Below are positions 35,038-44,272 of a stretch of DNA of 64,000 nt, piece after piece. The translations under genes were made by a program, and so were the position numbers. Below the pieces are notes generated by a model. It saw only the letters and a list, made by a program, of their open reading frames with translations. It made no database searches and was not told where the DNA came from. The stretch's first letter is position 1; each line of letters begins with the position of its first letter. The stretch is from Terrimonas sp964445775 (GTDB lineage Bacteria > Bacteroidota > Bacteroidia > Chitinophagales > Chitinophagaceae). Location: positions 43,485 to 107,484 of the forward strand of contig CAYUMH010000005.1 in NCBI GenBank assembly GCA_964445775.1. Reading direction: 5' to 3'.

Positions 35038-35400
35038 TTATTTTGTCTTTTTGTTCTTTATCATATGTACTATTTCCTGCAACTCATCGGCAGAAAGTTT
35101 TTTCTGGTTCACAAAAAAGTTCACCAGGTCCTTATAGGAGTTGTCAAAATAATCCTTGACCACATTTCCTAAAAAACGCTTTTTATATTCCTCTTCGGTA
35201 ACCACCGGTTTATATACATATACATTACCAAAAAACTTACTGGATACATAACCCTTTTTTTCCAGGTTCTTAACGGTAGAAGCCACGGTAGTATAGGGAG
35301 CAGCCATTTGCAGGTGTTCCATAAATAGTTTCACATTGCCTTCGCCCACTTTCCAGATGGCAAGCATTACCTGCTCCTCCTGTGCTGATAGTTTTTCCAT
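35038..35400 (-). CDS. blaI-like: BlaI/MecI/CopY-family transcriptional repressor
   Basis: The 120-residue protein is a small winged-helix repressor: MEKLSAQEEQVMLAIWKVGE and APYTTVASTVKNLEKKGYVSSKFFGNVYVYKPVVTEEEYK match the BlaI/MecI helix-turn-helix and wing. The C-terminal helices (residues about 75-118) should form the dimer and carry the site cut when BlaR1 is activated. It is the first gene of the blaI-blaR1 operon on the minus strand and sits right next to a palindrome in its own promoter (35425-35441). A matching pair of palindromes lies in front of the TlpA gene at 19.4 kb. No beta-lactamase gene is nearby, so the name reflects family, not antibiotic function. Confidence 0.92.
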   Translation of the reverse strand: MEKLSAQEEQVMLAIWKVGEGNVKLFMEHLQMAAPYTTVASTVKNLEKKGYVSSKFFGNVYVYKPVVTEEEYKKRFLGNVVKDYFDNSYKDLVNFFVNQKKLSADELQEIVHMIKNKKTK

Positions 35401-35404
35401 TTTA

Positions 35405-35441
35405 ATTACGAATAATATTCAATATTACGAATTATTCGTAA
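35405..35441. promoter_or_regulatory. BlaI operator palindromes between blaI and the divergent gene
   Basis: TTACGAATTATTCGTAA (35425-35441) is a palindrome around a central base. A degraded copy, ATTACGAATAAT followed by ATTCAAT (35405-35423), lies next to the blaI ATG. The TAC/GTA edges fit the half-site pattern of the BlaI/CopY family, so this is probably the autoregulatory site and could also affect the divergent gene at 35488. Confidence 0.6.
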
Positions 35442-35487
35442 CAATTGCAAATATTTATTTCCCGGCTTTTTTTGTAAATTAGGGGTA

Positions 35488-37194
35488 ATGAAAAAACACC
35501 TCCTGCCGCTTTGTTGCCTGCTGGCAACAACCACCTGTTTATGTGCCCAAAACCGCTACCAGGTGGTTATTACCGAAATAATGGCCGACCCCGCACCTGC
35601 AGTCGGGTTGCCCAATAACGAATGGATAGAATTAAAAAATACCGGCGCTACGCCGGTTAACCTGGCGGGCTGGCGCCTGGGCGATTTAACCGGCATCAGC
35701 GGTCCCATGCCCCAGTATATGCTGGCCCCGGGTAGCTATGTTATTGTTTGTACCGGCAATGCGGTTACCGCCTTATCTGCATTCGGGGCAACACTCGCCG
35801 TTACCAGCTTTCCTTCATTGGATAATGAAACGGACCAATTATTTATACGGTCAGCAAATGGTACTACCATACATGCAGTGAATTATCAAAGCAACTGGTA
35901 TAACAATGAGTTGAAAAAAGAAGGAGGCTGGACACTGGAAATGATAGATCCTGCACAGCCTTGCACCGGCAAGGAGAACTGGAATGCAAGTATCAACACA
36001 AGCGGTGGCACCCCGGGCACTGTCAACAGCATCAATGGCAGCCTAAGCACCCTGCCCGAGCCGGCCATCAGCCATAGTTATACAACAGGCAGCAACACCG
36101 TAACCATTGTTTTTAATCAACCCATAGATAGCACCAGTGGTGCTACGCTTACCAATTATACCCTTGCCGGCAACAATATTACGGGGGCCAGAACAATGCC
36201 GCCATTATTTAACCAGGTACAGCTTACACTAGCACAACCCTTAACCGAAACAACTATTTATAGCATTACAGTTAACGGGGTTAGTAACTGTACAGGCAAA
36301 GTAATGGCCGGTCAACAGGTGCAAACAGGCCTGGCTTCAGCTGCCATTGCACAGGATATCGTAGTTAATGAAATACTCTTCCGCCCCCGTCCCAATGGTT
36401 ATGATTATGTAGAATTGTATAACAGGAGTAAAAAAATTATTGATCTCTCAAAAATATTACTGGCCAACAGGAATACAAGCGGTAATATCGACAATATAAA
36501 ATCGGTAAGCCAGCAACCCATATACCTTTTTCCAGGCGATTACATAGTAATAACGGAGCATGCGGATAACCTGACTTTAAACTACCTGGTTAAAGCGCCT
36601 TCAAAAGTAATGGTCATTCCTGCATTACCTTCCTACCCAAATACCGGCGGCACCATCGTGCTGTTAAATGAACAGGGCGTTGTGGTGGATGAAGTGGCCT
36701 ATTCCAATAAATGGCATTTCCCCTTAATTGATAATGATGAAGGCATTGCCCTGGAACGTATTGACCCCGACCAGGCTTCACAATCGGCCCAAAACTGGCA
36801 TTCAGCCGCATCCACCGCCGGTTATGGTACGCCTACTTATCGCAACTCACAATACAAATTAGTAGAAACGGGTAAGGGAAATATCAATATCTCCCCAACT
36901 GTTTTTTCACCGGACGGAGATGGTTTCAACGATATCACTTCCATTAGTTACAACCTGCCGCAAAGTGGTTTTGTTGCCAATATCACCATTTTTGATGCTG
37001 CAGGCAGGCCCGTAAAAAACCTGGTACGTAACGCAACCACCAGTACATCAGGTTATTGGAACTGGAACGGCCTGAATGATAAAAACAACCCGTTGCCTAT
37101 AGGAACCTATATTATACTCAGCGAGTTTTTTAACCTGCAGGGGAAAAAACAGGTGTATAAAAACACCGTGGTGCTGGCCCGGCCTTTAAATTAA
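35488..37194 (+). CDS. Secreted lamin-tail-domain protein with FlgD-like C-terminal domain
   Basis: The 568-residue protein has a signal peptide (1-20, ending CLCAQ) and two lamin-tail domains. The first (about 24-150) begins RYQVVITEIMADPAPAVG and contains NNEWIELKNTGATPVNLAGW. The second (about 288-420) begins AQDIVVNEILFRPRPNGYDY and contains VELYNRSKKIIDLSK. Between them is an SbsA/Big-like Ig domain (about 190-280). The end (about 470-568) has FSPDGDGFND followed by a FlgD-type Ig domain and NTVVLARPLN. Such C-termini in Bacteroidota are used by the type IX secretion system or as surface anchors. It is probably exported to the cell surface; a nuclease or binding role is not shown. It is divergent from blaI. 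Confidence 0.8.
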   Translation: MKKHLLPLCCLLATTTCLCAQNRYQVVITEIMADPAPAVGLPNNEWIELKNTGATPVNLAGWRLGDLTGISGPMPQYMLAPGSYVIVCTGNAVTALSAFGATLAVTSFPSLDNETDQLFIRSANGTTIHAVNYQSNWYNNELKKEGGWTLEMIDPAQPCTGKENWNASINTSGGTPGTVNSINGSLSTLPEPAISHSYTTGSNTVTIVFNQPIDSTSGATLTNYTLAGNNITGARTMPPLFNQVQLTLAQPLTETTIYSITVNGVSNCTGKVMAGQQVQTGLASAAIAQDIVVNEILFRPRPNGYDYVELYNRSKKIIDLSKILLANRNTSGNIDNIKSVSQQPIYLFPGDYIVITEHADNLTLNYLVKAPSKVMVIPALPSYPNTGGTIVLLNEQGVVVDEVAYSNKWHFPLIDNDEGIALERIDPDQASQSAQNWHSAASTAGYGTPTYRNSQYKLVETGKGNINISPTVFSPDGDGFNDITSISYNLPQSGFVANITIFDAAGRPVKNLVRNATTSTSGYWNWNGLNDKNNPLPIGTYIILSEFFNLQGKKQVYKNTVVLARPLN

Positions 37195-37339
37195 TTTTTT
37201 ACCCTGCCCGATAAACTATTATCTTACTATTGTATATTTACCGTCAGAATCCCACCCGGAAAAACGCTTAGTTGAGACGTACAGGCTCAATGCTTAACCA
37301 CCCTACACCGGACATTATTTATTTACATTTTTTTGGTTT

Positions 37340-38407
37340 ATGGATCTGATTCAACTTACCATTTTACAACTACTCGTTTTACTGTTGGCCGCAGTGGCTA
37401 TTGGTGCTGCCCTGTATTTTTTTATCAGCGGCCGTACACAAAAAAAGAGCATCAGTAAAAAACTGGATACCGAAAAAAAACGGGTGGAAGAATGGAAACG
37501 TCGCTACCGTAATGATATGGATCTGCGGGATAAGGAGATCAGCGACCTTAAAAAAGACCAGCATAACAACGAACATAACGAAGCGCTTCAAAAACTATTA
37601 CAGGAAAACGCTAACCTGAAAGAAGAAATAACCATCCTGCAGGAATTGCTGGATGAAGGCCAGGCTACAGCAGAACCCGAAACAGAAGAAACGGAAACAC
37701 TGTTCAGCGAAGCGCCTGTTCAACCCCAATACACTGCACCGGTAACGGCAACACCCGATTATTTAACCCAGTTACAGGCCGCTCAAAACGGGCTGGTAGA
37801 GCAAAATAGTAAAATTGCTTCCTTATTGGAGAATATTGAAACCATTAAACAACAGGAAACACAACAACAGCAAATATTAAAGGACAAAGAGCACCTGACA
37901 CACCGGGTTGACGACCTGGAAGTATTATTATCCACCAAGCAAAAAGAACTGGATAATATGCAACGGCAACAGGAAATAACCAAAGAGCTGACTTTATTGT
38001 TGGACAATGCCCATAAAGAGTTTGCCTTGTTACAGGAAAAAATAAATAAACTGGAATCGCAGGCCGGTAACGCTTTATTATTAAAAATTGAACACGAGGA
38101 CCTGAAAGAAGCTAATTATAAATTACAGAAAGATATTGCCGTTCAGCTGCAGCTGGTACAGCAAAAAGATACGGAATACCGCAACCTGATGCATGAGCTC
38201 ACTGCTACCGAACACAAGTTGAGCGAATCTAATTTTGAACGCCAGCAAATGCAAAAGAAAATTGCTTACCTCGAGGAAATTAATAATGATATGCAACTCA
38301 TCAGCCAGGACAATCAACACCTGATGGACCAGATAAAACGTATCGGCCAGTTAGAAAGCATGTTGCAGGTAGTATCGCGGGAAAGGGATCAGTTGTTAGG
38401 CCAATAG
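37340..38407 (+). CDS. Membrane-anchored coiled-coil protein
   Basis: The 355-residue protein has one N-terminal membrane helix (about 7-31, LQLLVLLLAAVAIGAALYFFIS). A long coiled coil rich in Glu, Gln, Lys and Leu follows (about 40-110 and 150-355), broken by a Glu/Pro/Thr-rich stretch (ATAEPETEETETLFSEAPVQ). No enzymatic or named domain is recognised. It would be held in the inner membrane with the rod projecting into the cytoplasm, or the reverse; the orientation is not certain. The gene stands alone, 145 bases after the lamin-tail gene, and ends before an intergenic repeat region. The function is unknown; a scaffold or cell-division role is possible but not supported by sequence. Confidence 0.7.
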   Translation: MDLIQLTILQLLVLLLAAVAIGAALYFFISGRTQKKSISKKLDTEKKRVEEWKRRYRNDMDLRDKEISDLKKDQHNNEHNEALQKLLQENANLKEEITILQELLDEGQATAEPETEETETLFSEAPVQPQYTAPVTATPDYLTQLQAAQNGLVEQNSKIASLLENIETIKQQETQQQQILKDKEHLTHRVDDLEVLLSTKQKELDNMQRQQEITKELTLLLDNAHKEFALLQEKINKLESQAGNALLLKIEHEDLKEANYKLQKDIAVQLQLVQQKDTEYRNLMHELTATEHKLSESNFERQQMQKKIAYLEEINNDMQLISQDNQHLMDQIKRIGQLESMLQVVSRERDQLLGQ

Positions 38408-38449
38408 GAATAAGGTTGTGTACTATATGCTTATATAAAATTGGTGCTG

Positions 38450-38580
38450 CGTTTAACCCGCTCAATTATCGTTTAACCCGCTGATGGCGTATACAAAAAC
38501 AGCGCAGGTTTTGCAAACAGGCACTATACTCAGCGGCGATCTGCGCAACTAATCAGCGAAAATCTGCGGGCCAAAATCTA
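38450..38580. repeat. Intergenic repeats: CGTTTAACCCGCT direct repeat and TCTGCG words
   Basis: CGTTTAACCCGCT occurs at 38450-38462 and again at 38470-38482. It is followed by TCTGCG-type words (GGCGATCTGCGCAACTAATC, AGCGAAAATCTGCGGGCC). The second family recurs at 61931-62000. Neither overlaps an ORF. No function is known. Confidence 0.5.
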
Positions 38581-38602
38581 TACTTATGTACATAATGAAA
38601 AG

Positions 38603-39625
38603 CTAAAACCTCGGACAGTTCAGTTTACGCATATTGGGGTCTACGTATTTGCGGATATAAATAAGTGATATTTCCACACCACCACGTGCATTGGATGCGG
38701 CTTTCAGTTTTGAAATATTTACATCATCCGAAGCGCCGAAACGAAACTCGCCAAACTCAAGTCCCATATAAGGAATTACCGCATCACCAAAACGGTACCA
38801 GCTACCCAGGTACACATTGGTTGGGTTATCTTCATCGTTATTTACATTTACCGATACCGCACCACCTACCGATGTATTGTTGGCCTTGGCCTGCATACTG
38901 TGGTTAGCCGCCAGGTGCAGGTAGTTATAGGAGCTGCCCAAAGGTATTTTACCACCGGCCTGTATCGTTGTACGGGGATTTAAAATAAAATTAGCGCCAT
39001 TAAAACTTTCCTTGGGGCGGTTAATATGATACATGGAAGCGCCTAAATAAAAATTATTATAACCATCGGTACTGCCATTGTAAAACACACCGGCATTCAG
39101 ATCAAAATAATGTAAAGCCTGGTTACCCTGCCCAACTAAAGTTTCTTCGGATATGCCGGTAAAACCAAAAGGTGTCAGCATATCACCAAATTTCAAACGG
39201 CTTACATCCAATCTTTTGTTGGTGTACATGCCCTGGAAGCCCGCACCAATCTGGTGGTTAAAATTTTCGTCCAGGCTTTTATGGTAGGCAACCGATAACC
39301 CCACATGGTTTGTTACCAGTACTCCATCACCTGCTTTATCGCTAAAGCCAATCAGGCCCACACCAAACTGGTCACCTTCCGGAATACGGTTTTGTAAAAT
39401 ACCCATATCGGCCGATACGGTATAGGTGTTAAAAGCATTGCTGATGGATGGCCACTGGTTACGGTAATTACCGGCCACACGTATCACACCGTCAAATTTA
39501 CCCGTCAGTGCCGGGTTCAAAGTTAAAGGGGAGGCAAAAAACTGTGAAAAATTAGGGTCCTGCGCCTTGCTCACAACCACCATTGCTACACAGCCTAAAA
39601 CAGTTAATAATATTTTCTTCATCAA
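38603..39625 (-). CDS. PorP/SprF-family type IX secretion outer-membrane protein
   Basis: The 340-residue protein has a signal peptide (1-21, ending VSKAQ) and the family opening DPNFSQFFASPLTLNPALTG, then alternating beta-strands typical of a PorP/SprF barrel (VAGNYRNQWPSISNAFNTYT, FGVGLIGFSDKAGDG, YFDLNAGVFYNGS, FYLGASMYHINRPKESF). The C-terminus ends FRFGASDDVNISKLK...GGVEISLIY. PorP/SprF proteins help export particular C-terminal-signal cargo through the type IX system and are needed for gliding in some species. The gene is alone here. A nearby secreted protein with a surface-anchor-like tail (35488-37194) could be its cargo, but that is a guess. Confidence 0.88.
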   Translation of the reverse strand: MMKKILLTVLGCVAMVVVSKAQDPNFSQFFASPLTLNPALTGKFDGVIRVAGNYRNQWPSISNAFNTYTVSADMGILQNRIPEGDQFGVGLIGFSDKAGDGVLVTNHVGLSVAYHKSLDENFNHQIGAGFQGMYTNKRLDVSRLKFGDMLTPFGFTGISEETLVGQGNQALHYFDLNAGVFYNGSTDGYNNFYLGASMYHINRPKESFNGANFILNPRTTIQAGGKIPLGSSYNYLHLAANHSMQAKANNTSVGGAVSVNVNNDEDNPTNVYLGSWYRFGDAVIPYMGLEFGEFRFGASDDVNISKLKAASNARGGVEISLIYIRKYVDPNMRKLNCPRF

Positions 39626-40116
39626 AGCAATAAGTTTATCTCATTAGACAGTACTAAAGCCCCAAACGTGGCTTACGGTATTAAAACGTTGTAACACAGG
39701 CAAAATTGTAAGCCCGGGCAACGGAACGGAAAAATACAACTTTTTAATACAGTAAACAGCAAATACTGTCTCTTCCGTAAAACTTAACAAATTCCTGTTT
39801 TTCATCGGGTTTCCTGGCTTTATTACCAATACCCGTTTATCTAATTAACTCATTACCAATTTTATGGGCTTTCGGCAGTATAACAATTCCCGGCTGCAGT
39901 TACGGCTGTACGCTTGTAGTGGCCTGCCACCCGCATGGCCTTAGCCATGGCCAGCTACCGCTGCCATCCGCCAGCCCCTCAGCTATAGTATTAAACCCGG
40001 CTGTTAAACCCGACCCTACTTTATTCAGTTATTGAGTAGTATCTAAACCTATGAGGGTAACATTTTAAGGGGGTTGTTTATATAGTATCATATACCAAAC
40101 TAAAACCTCGTCAAAG
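39626..40116. other. Intergenic region between divergent genes
   Basis: About 490 AT-rich bases lie between the PorP/SprF start and the start of the 705-residue protein. A GC-richer patch near 39890-39985 contains GCATGGCCTTAGCCATGGCC, a small inverted repeat. No ORF, tRNA or clear consensus promoter was identified. Confidence 0.55.
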
Positions 40117-42234
40117 ATGAAAACAAAAATTACTTTATTCCTCATAATAACTTCCATGCAGGCCGGGTTTGCACAGCAAACCAAAATATTCAACCAAAAT
40201 GCCTCCCGAAGCAACCACACAAGGCTCAGTTTGTCCGCAGGCGCAATTACAACCCCAAATAACATATTGAAAAGCGGCTTCAATGTTCAGGCAGATGCCT
40301 TTGTACCGCTTTACCGGAAAGGCTGGGACGGTAGCGTAAAAGGCAGCGGATTTGCACTCGGAGCCAACCTTGCTGTAAATTATGGCGGAATTAAAAACAG
40401 CTCTCCCGATGATCATTCGGTTGCCGGCAGGTACCAGGTTTATGCTGCTACACATACCGTTTCCACAAATGAAAACGGCAATGCTTCAGGCAATTTTTCA
40501 GGATCACTTGGCGTACAGGCAATATTGTCAATGGGAAAATTTCATATTTCCCCATTGATAAGCACAGGCTACTTCCGTTTTACATTACAGGGCTTTACCC
40601 AAAGCGGAACTTACACTGCCAACGGGCAATCAAAAAATATTGACCTGGTGAAAAGGGAAAAACAAAGTTCGGGCGGAATGATCTTTAAGCCGCAGTTAAA
40701 AATAGGTTATGAAATTATCCCGTCATTATCGGTATTTGCAAGCTCAGCCTATATCATGGGGCCCGAAATAAAATACACAACACAAAACCGGGTACCGCAG
40801 GGAGGTTTTAACCCCAACAATATATATGAGCCAAAACAGCTGCAGGATGGCGCTTGGTCTTCCATAGACAGCCGCGAAAAATACAAGGCTGTGGAAATCA
40901 ATATTGGCATTTCTCTCTCAATCGGCAAATCAAAAGGAAGCGGTGCAGCCTCTTCTTCCTATGCAGCAGGTCGTTTATCCATGACGCCAACTACACCGAA
41001 ACAAACGCAGGGGCAGAATTTTGGCGAAAAAGTGGCAAGCGGTCTGCAGTCCGGCGCTAATGCAGTAGGTCAGGGAGCATCCTTGCTTGGCGGAGCGGTT
41101 GGTAAAGTTGCCGATGGTACATCGGGCTATTGGTTATCAAAAAAAGGCTATGACAGCTGGAAAGCACATAGTGAATTAGCCAGCCAAATAAATACCGCCG
41201 AAAGCCCGGAAGCCTTGCAACAAATCAAAATCGATTATTTGACCAACCTGTTTGTTGTTCAAAAAGACGGTACTTCTGTGTTAAAACCCGAATTATTTAA
41301 AGAAATAAAATCTCAAAGCGATTGGGAAGGCAACAGAATTTCCATTACCAAAGATGGTAAATCATACACCTATCTCTGCAACCAGGATGATCTGGCGGCG
41401 GTTATTTCCATTCCCGGTGCAAAACATGCTATCAATACAAAAGGCAATGCGGCTACCAATGGTAAAGAAGTTAATCCCGGTAACCCCACCGCCATTGTGC
41501 AGCAATGCACCGATTGCACCACCAGTACCTGCACAAGTGCCAATGGAACTACTACCACTTATGACTGCAATTGTGTGAATGGTTTTTGTATGTGCATTCT
41601 TTGTCCCGACATCACAACATTAACACCCATTGCCGATGATTTACATGTAAAAAGCGGAAGCCACGATACACAAATGGGCGCTGTGAGAAATATAAAAGCG
41701 AGAAATGCAGCCGGAAACGACAACGGTAAAAGCATTAACGAAAAAGGTGTGCAACGTATAGATGCTTCTGCTTTTGCACTTCCCGGACAGCCCATAAAAG
41801 GGGTTATTGTAAAAGGTGGTAAAAATCCCGGAGGCAACCTGCATCTTGTAAGCGGCAACAACGGCGAAGTCATTTTTACTGCCGCCGAAGCGGGCGAATA
41901 CAGGTTACAGTTTACCGCACCCGAACCCGGCGAAAAAAGCATCAGTGAAAAAGGGCTTCCGGCTTCAAAACCAAACAAATCGAAACGCCGCCGTGTGGAA
42001 GTACTGAAAAGCAATAAAACCGGCAATCCTAATGCAATAGTAGCAGGAAATCCTATTGGTGGTATTGTGGTAAAAGGCGGCAAAAATCCTAGTCCGGGCA
42101 ATGGCTGGGGAGCTATCAATGTGGTATCAGGCGATAACGGCGATGTTACTTTTACCATTGCCGAACCGGGAGAATATAAATTACTGATTACCGCACCGGT
42201 ATCTCCCGCCAATGGAAACGATTACAAAAAGTAA
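40117..42234 (+). CDS. Secreted modular protein with outer-membrane barrel-like, Cys-rich and repeat regions
   Basis: The 705-residue protein has a signal peptide (1-19, ending AGFAQ). Residues about 36-270 look like an outer-membrane beta-barrel (alternating strands such as GFALGANLAVNYGG, GSLGVQAILSMGKFHISPLI, KAVEINIGISLSIG). A Gly/Ala/Ser linker follows (about 274-340), then a mixed domain (340-460). A cysteine cluster spans 464-496 with eight Cys (464, 467, 472, 484, 486, 491, 493, 496). The C-terminus holds two copies of one repeat, PIKGVIVKGGKNPGGNLHLV and PIGGIVVKGGKNPSPGNGWG (starting at about 559 and 647). I do not recognise the protein. The Cys spacing suggests metal or disulfide binding, which is inference. 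It is alone on the plus strand. Confidence 0.6.
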   Translation: MKTKITLFLIITSMQAGFAQQTKIFNQNASRSNHTRLSLSAGAITTPNNILKSGFNVQADAFVPLYRKGWDGSVKGSGFALGANLAVNYGGIKNSSPDDHSVAGRYQVYAATHTVSTNENGNASGNFSGSLGVQAILSMGKFHISPLISTGYFRFTLQGFTQSGTYTANGQSKNIDLVKREKQSSGGMIFKPQLKIGYEIIPSLSVFASSAYIMGPEIKYTTQNRVPQGGFNPNNIYEPKQLQDGAWSSIDSREKYKAVEINIGISLSIGKSKGSGAASSSYAAGRLSMTPTTPKQTQGQNFGEKVASGLQSGANAVGQGASLLGGAVGKVADGTSGYWLSKKGYDSWKAHSELASQINTAESPEALQQIKIDYLTNLFVVQKDGTSVLKPELFKEIKSQSDWEGNRISITKDGKSYTYLCNQDDLAAVISIPGAKHAINTKGNAATNGKEVNPGNPTAIVQQCTDCTTSTCTSANGTTTTYDCNCVNGFCMCILCPDITTLTPIADDLHVKSGSHDTQMGAVRNIKARNAAGNDNGKSINEKGVQRIDASAFALPGQPIKGVIVKGGKNPGGNLHLVSGNNGEVIFTAAEAGEYRLQFTAPEPGEKSISEKGLPASKPNKSKRRRVEVLKSNKTGNPNAIVAGNPIGGIVVKGGKNPSPGNGWGAINVVSGDNGDVTFTIAEPGEYKLLITAPVSPANGNDYKK

Positions 42235-42308
42235 AGTTTTATTACCGCTTATGTTGATAGCCTATGAATTTTTTCCAGGCTGTAGAATAGTATAATAAGA
42301 TTAAAAAC

Positions 42309-42339
42309 AACATGCAGGCCAGAATCTGGCCTGCATGTT
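42309..42339. terminator. Perfect palindromic hairpin between convergent genes
   Basis: AACATGCAGGCCAGA (42309-42323) pairs base for base with TCTGGCCTGCATGTT (42325-42339) around one A, effectively a 13-bp stem with GAATC loop. On the minus strand it is followed by GTTTTTA, which suits termination of the LytTR operon; on the plus strand it could also end the 705-residue gene. Confidence 0.65.
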
Positions 42340-42446
42340 CAACAAAACGGTTAAGGATTCTTACCTTATTATAATTCATGTTATTTTTGAAAGCGATCTG
42401 CCTTTTCGTTTTTGGCCCGCTTTAGTTTTAAACTGTCAACTGAAAC

Positions 42447-43187
42447 CTATAATCCTAAAATTTCTTTTAACCGGGCATAACCGCTGCGGCTTACCGGCAC
42501 CCGGCCACCGTTACGCAATAAAGCAATATGACTGTCTTTTTCATAAGGTTCTATCCGGGTTATTTCCTGCAGGTTCACCATGTACGAACGATGGCAGCGG
42601 GCAAACTCCTGTGCCGGTAATATCTGCTCAAAATGCGACATGGTTTTGTTCTTTAAAAAAGCACCGTCACGGGTATGCACTTTTACAAAATTATCGGCTG
42701 CTTCCAGGTAAAACACATCCTGCGTGGGAATGATCTTTATTTTAGTACCGGTTTTCACTACTATGCGCTGGCTTTGTGCCGGCGATTGTGAGGCGGCATC
42801 CAGCAAGCCGGGCATATTCAGGGCCGCACGCCCCGCCTGTTGTTCCTGCCATTTATTAACTGCTGTTGCAAAACGCTCCCGGCTAAAAGGTTTTAATAAA
42901 TAATCAATGGCATTGGCCTCAAAAGCTTTAATGGCATATTCATCAAAAGCAGTAGCAAAAATTACCGAAGGCTGACTGTCTACCAGTTCCAGCATTTCAA
43001 ACCCATTGATCTTGGGCATCTGTACATCTAAAAAAACCAGATCAGGCTCATGCTCCTGTATGGCTTTTACTCCTTCAAAACCATCACCGCAGGTGGCAAC
43101 TACCTGTAATTGCGGAAAATCTTTTATAAACTCTTCCACAATACTGCGGGCTAATGGCTCATCATCAATTATTACAACTTTATGCAT
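42447..43187 (-). CDS. LytTR-family response regulator
   Basis: The 246-residue protein has an N-terminal receiver domain (1-120): acidic residues in VVIIDDEP (8-10), phospho-acceptor Asp54 in DLVFLDVQMPKING, and the conserved Lys in YLLKPFSRE. The C-terminal LytTR DNA-binding domain (about 145-245) reads VVKTGTKIKIIPTQDVFYLE, EFARCHRSYMVNLQEITRIE and NGGRVPVSRSGYARLKEIL. It is phosphorylated by the kinase encoded 22 bases upstream and would bind direct repeats in promoters. It is the last gene of the LiaF-like/DUF4288/kinase operon. In Bacteroidota such pairs often respond to envelope stress; the actual regulon is unknown. Confidence 0.95.
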   Translation of the reverse strand: MHKVVIIDDEPLARSIVEEFIKDFPQLQVVATCGDGFEGVKAIQEHEPDLVFLDVQMPKINGFEMLELVDSQPSVIFATAFDEYAIKAFEANAIDYLLKPFSRERFATAVNKWQEQQAGRAALNMPGLLDAASQSPAQSQRIVVKTGTKIKIIPTQDVFYLEAADNFVKVHTRDGAFLKNKTMSHFEQILPAQEFARCHRSYMVNLQEITRIEPYEKDSHIALLRNGGRVPVSRSGYARLKEILGL

Positions 43188-43209
43188 GGTTAAATATACT
43201 ATTTAGTCT

Positions 43210-44262
43210 TTATGCTATATCAGGTTGAATTTGCGGTATGGTTACCTGCGTGGTAAAAACATGGTTACTTCCTCCTGCGGTTAACAGGTCATTACGTCCA
43301 AACAACAGGTATAAGCGGCGTTGTACCGATGATAAACCAAAGCCGGTGCCCTTGCGGGGCGACGAGGTATCAGGGTCATACGGGTTTTGAATAGTTATCT
43401 GTAACTGGCCGTCCACCGTTTCCGCTTTCAGTACAATATCTGCCGGACCCAGGGTATCGTACAAGCCAAATTTTATGGCATTCTCTACCAGCGGCTGTAA
43501 TATCAGGGCCGGTAATCTCAGTTCACGGGTCATATCATCACATTCAATAGTTGTTACCAGGCGGTTGCCAAAACGCACTTTCTCAATATTCAGGTAGCGG
43601 CCCAAATGGTCCAGCTCTTCCTGCAGGCTTATCCATTTATTTTCACTGCTGCTTACATTATTACGTAAAAAAGCCGACAGCTGTAACACCATATCCCGGG
43701 CTTCGTTGGGGTTAATGCTGATAAGCGCATTAATGGAGTTAAGGCTGTTAAATAAAAAATGTGGCTGCAACTGCTGGCGTAATTTATACAACTCCGCATC
43801 CCTTGAAAGTTTCTCCGCATCTTTTTTTCGCTGTTCATTCTGTTCCTGCTCCTGTAAACTATACCAAATAATACCCAGCATGGCGGCAATAATCAATACC
43901 AGGAAACCTATACTGCCGCGTATGATCAGCGAATGCTGTAAAAAACTGCTATAGCCCTCTACCTCCTCTAAAAAAAAGTTCAGTACAAAGCGGTTAAAAT
44001 ATACCCATATAATACTCAGTACTATACAAAGTATAATCATATTGCTGTAGCGGCTGGCCCCGGCATTATAATAGCGCAGCATGCCAATGATCAGTACACA
44101 GGCCCATAATAATAAAAAGTTGCTGATAAGACTGTCAATGACCGCTGTTTTCAGGGGCAGGTTAAACCAATAGAGTATCAGTGCCTGGTCTGCAATTAAT
44201 ACCAGCCAGCAAATACCCAATACAAGTAACAGTCGTCGTACCGAAAACAGGCTTCCCCGCAT
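43210..44262 (-). CDS. LytS-type membrane sensor histidine kinase
   Basis: The 350-residue protein has four membrane helices (about 10-30, 44-61, 75-95 and 112-133). The His_kinase domain follows, with phospho-acceptor His168 in QLQPHFLFNSLNSINALI, the typical LytS/YehU pattern. The ATPase has LQPLVENAIKFGLYD as the N-box and GTGFGLSSVQRRLYLLFG as the G-box, with a charged coiled coil (about 136-162) between. No extra sensor domain is present, so the signal is probably sensed in the membrane or by a partner. It lies 10 bases after the DUF4288 gene and 22 bases before the response regulator. Confidence 0.94.
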   Translation of the reverse strand: MRGSLFSVRRLLLVLGICWLVLIADQALILYWFNLPLKTAVIDSLISNFLLLWACVLIIGMLRYYNAGASRYSNMIILCIVLSIIWVYFNRFVLNFFLEEVEGYSSFLQHSLIIRGSIGFLVLIIAAMLGIIWYSLQEQEQNEQRKKDAEKLSRDAELYKLRQQLQPHFLFNSLNSINALISINPNEARDMVLQLSAFLRNNVSSSENKWISLQEELDHLGRYLNIEKVRFGNRLVTTIECDDMTRELRLPALILQPLVENAIKFGLYDTLGPADIVLKAETVDGQLQITIQNPYDPDTSSPRKGTGFGLSSVQRRLYLLFGRNDLLTAGGSNHVFTTQVTIPQIQPDIA

Positions 44263-44272
44263 TTTTTTCCTT

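Noticed and set aside
33430..35400. Beta-lactam resistance locus
   Set aside because: blaI and blaR1-type genes are present but there is no beta-lactamase or penicillin-binding protein gene, and the sensor tail lacks a penicillin-binding domain.
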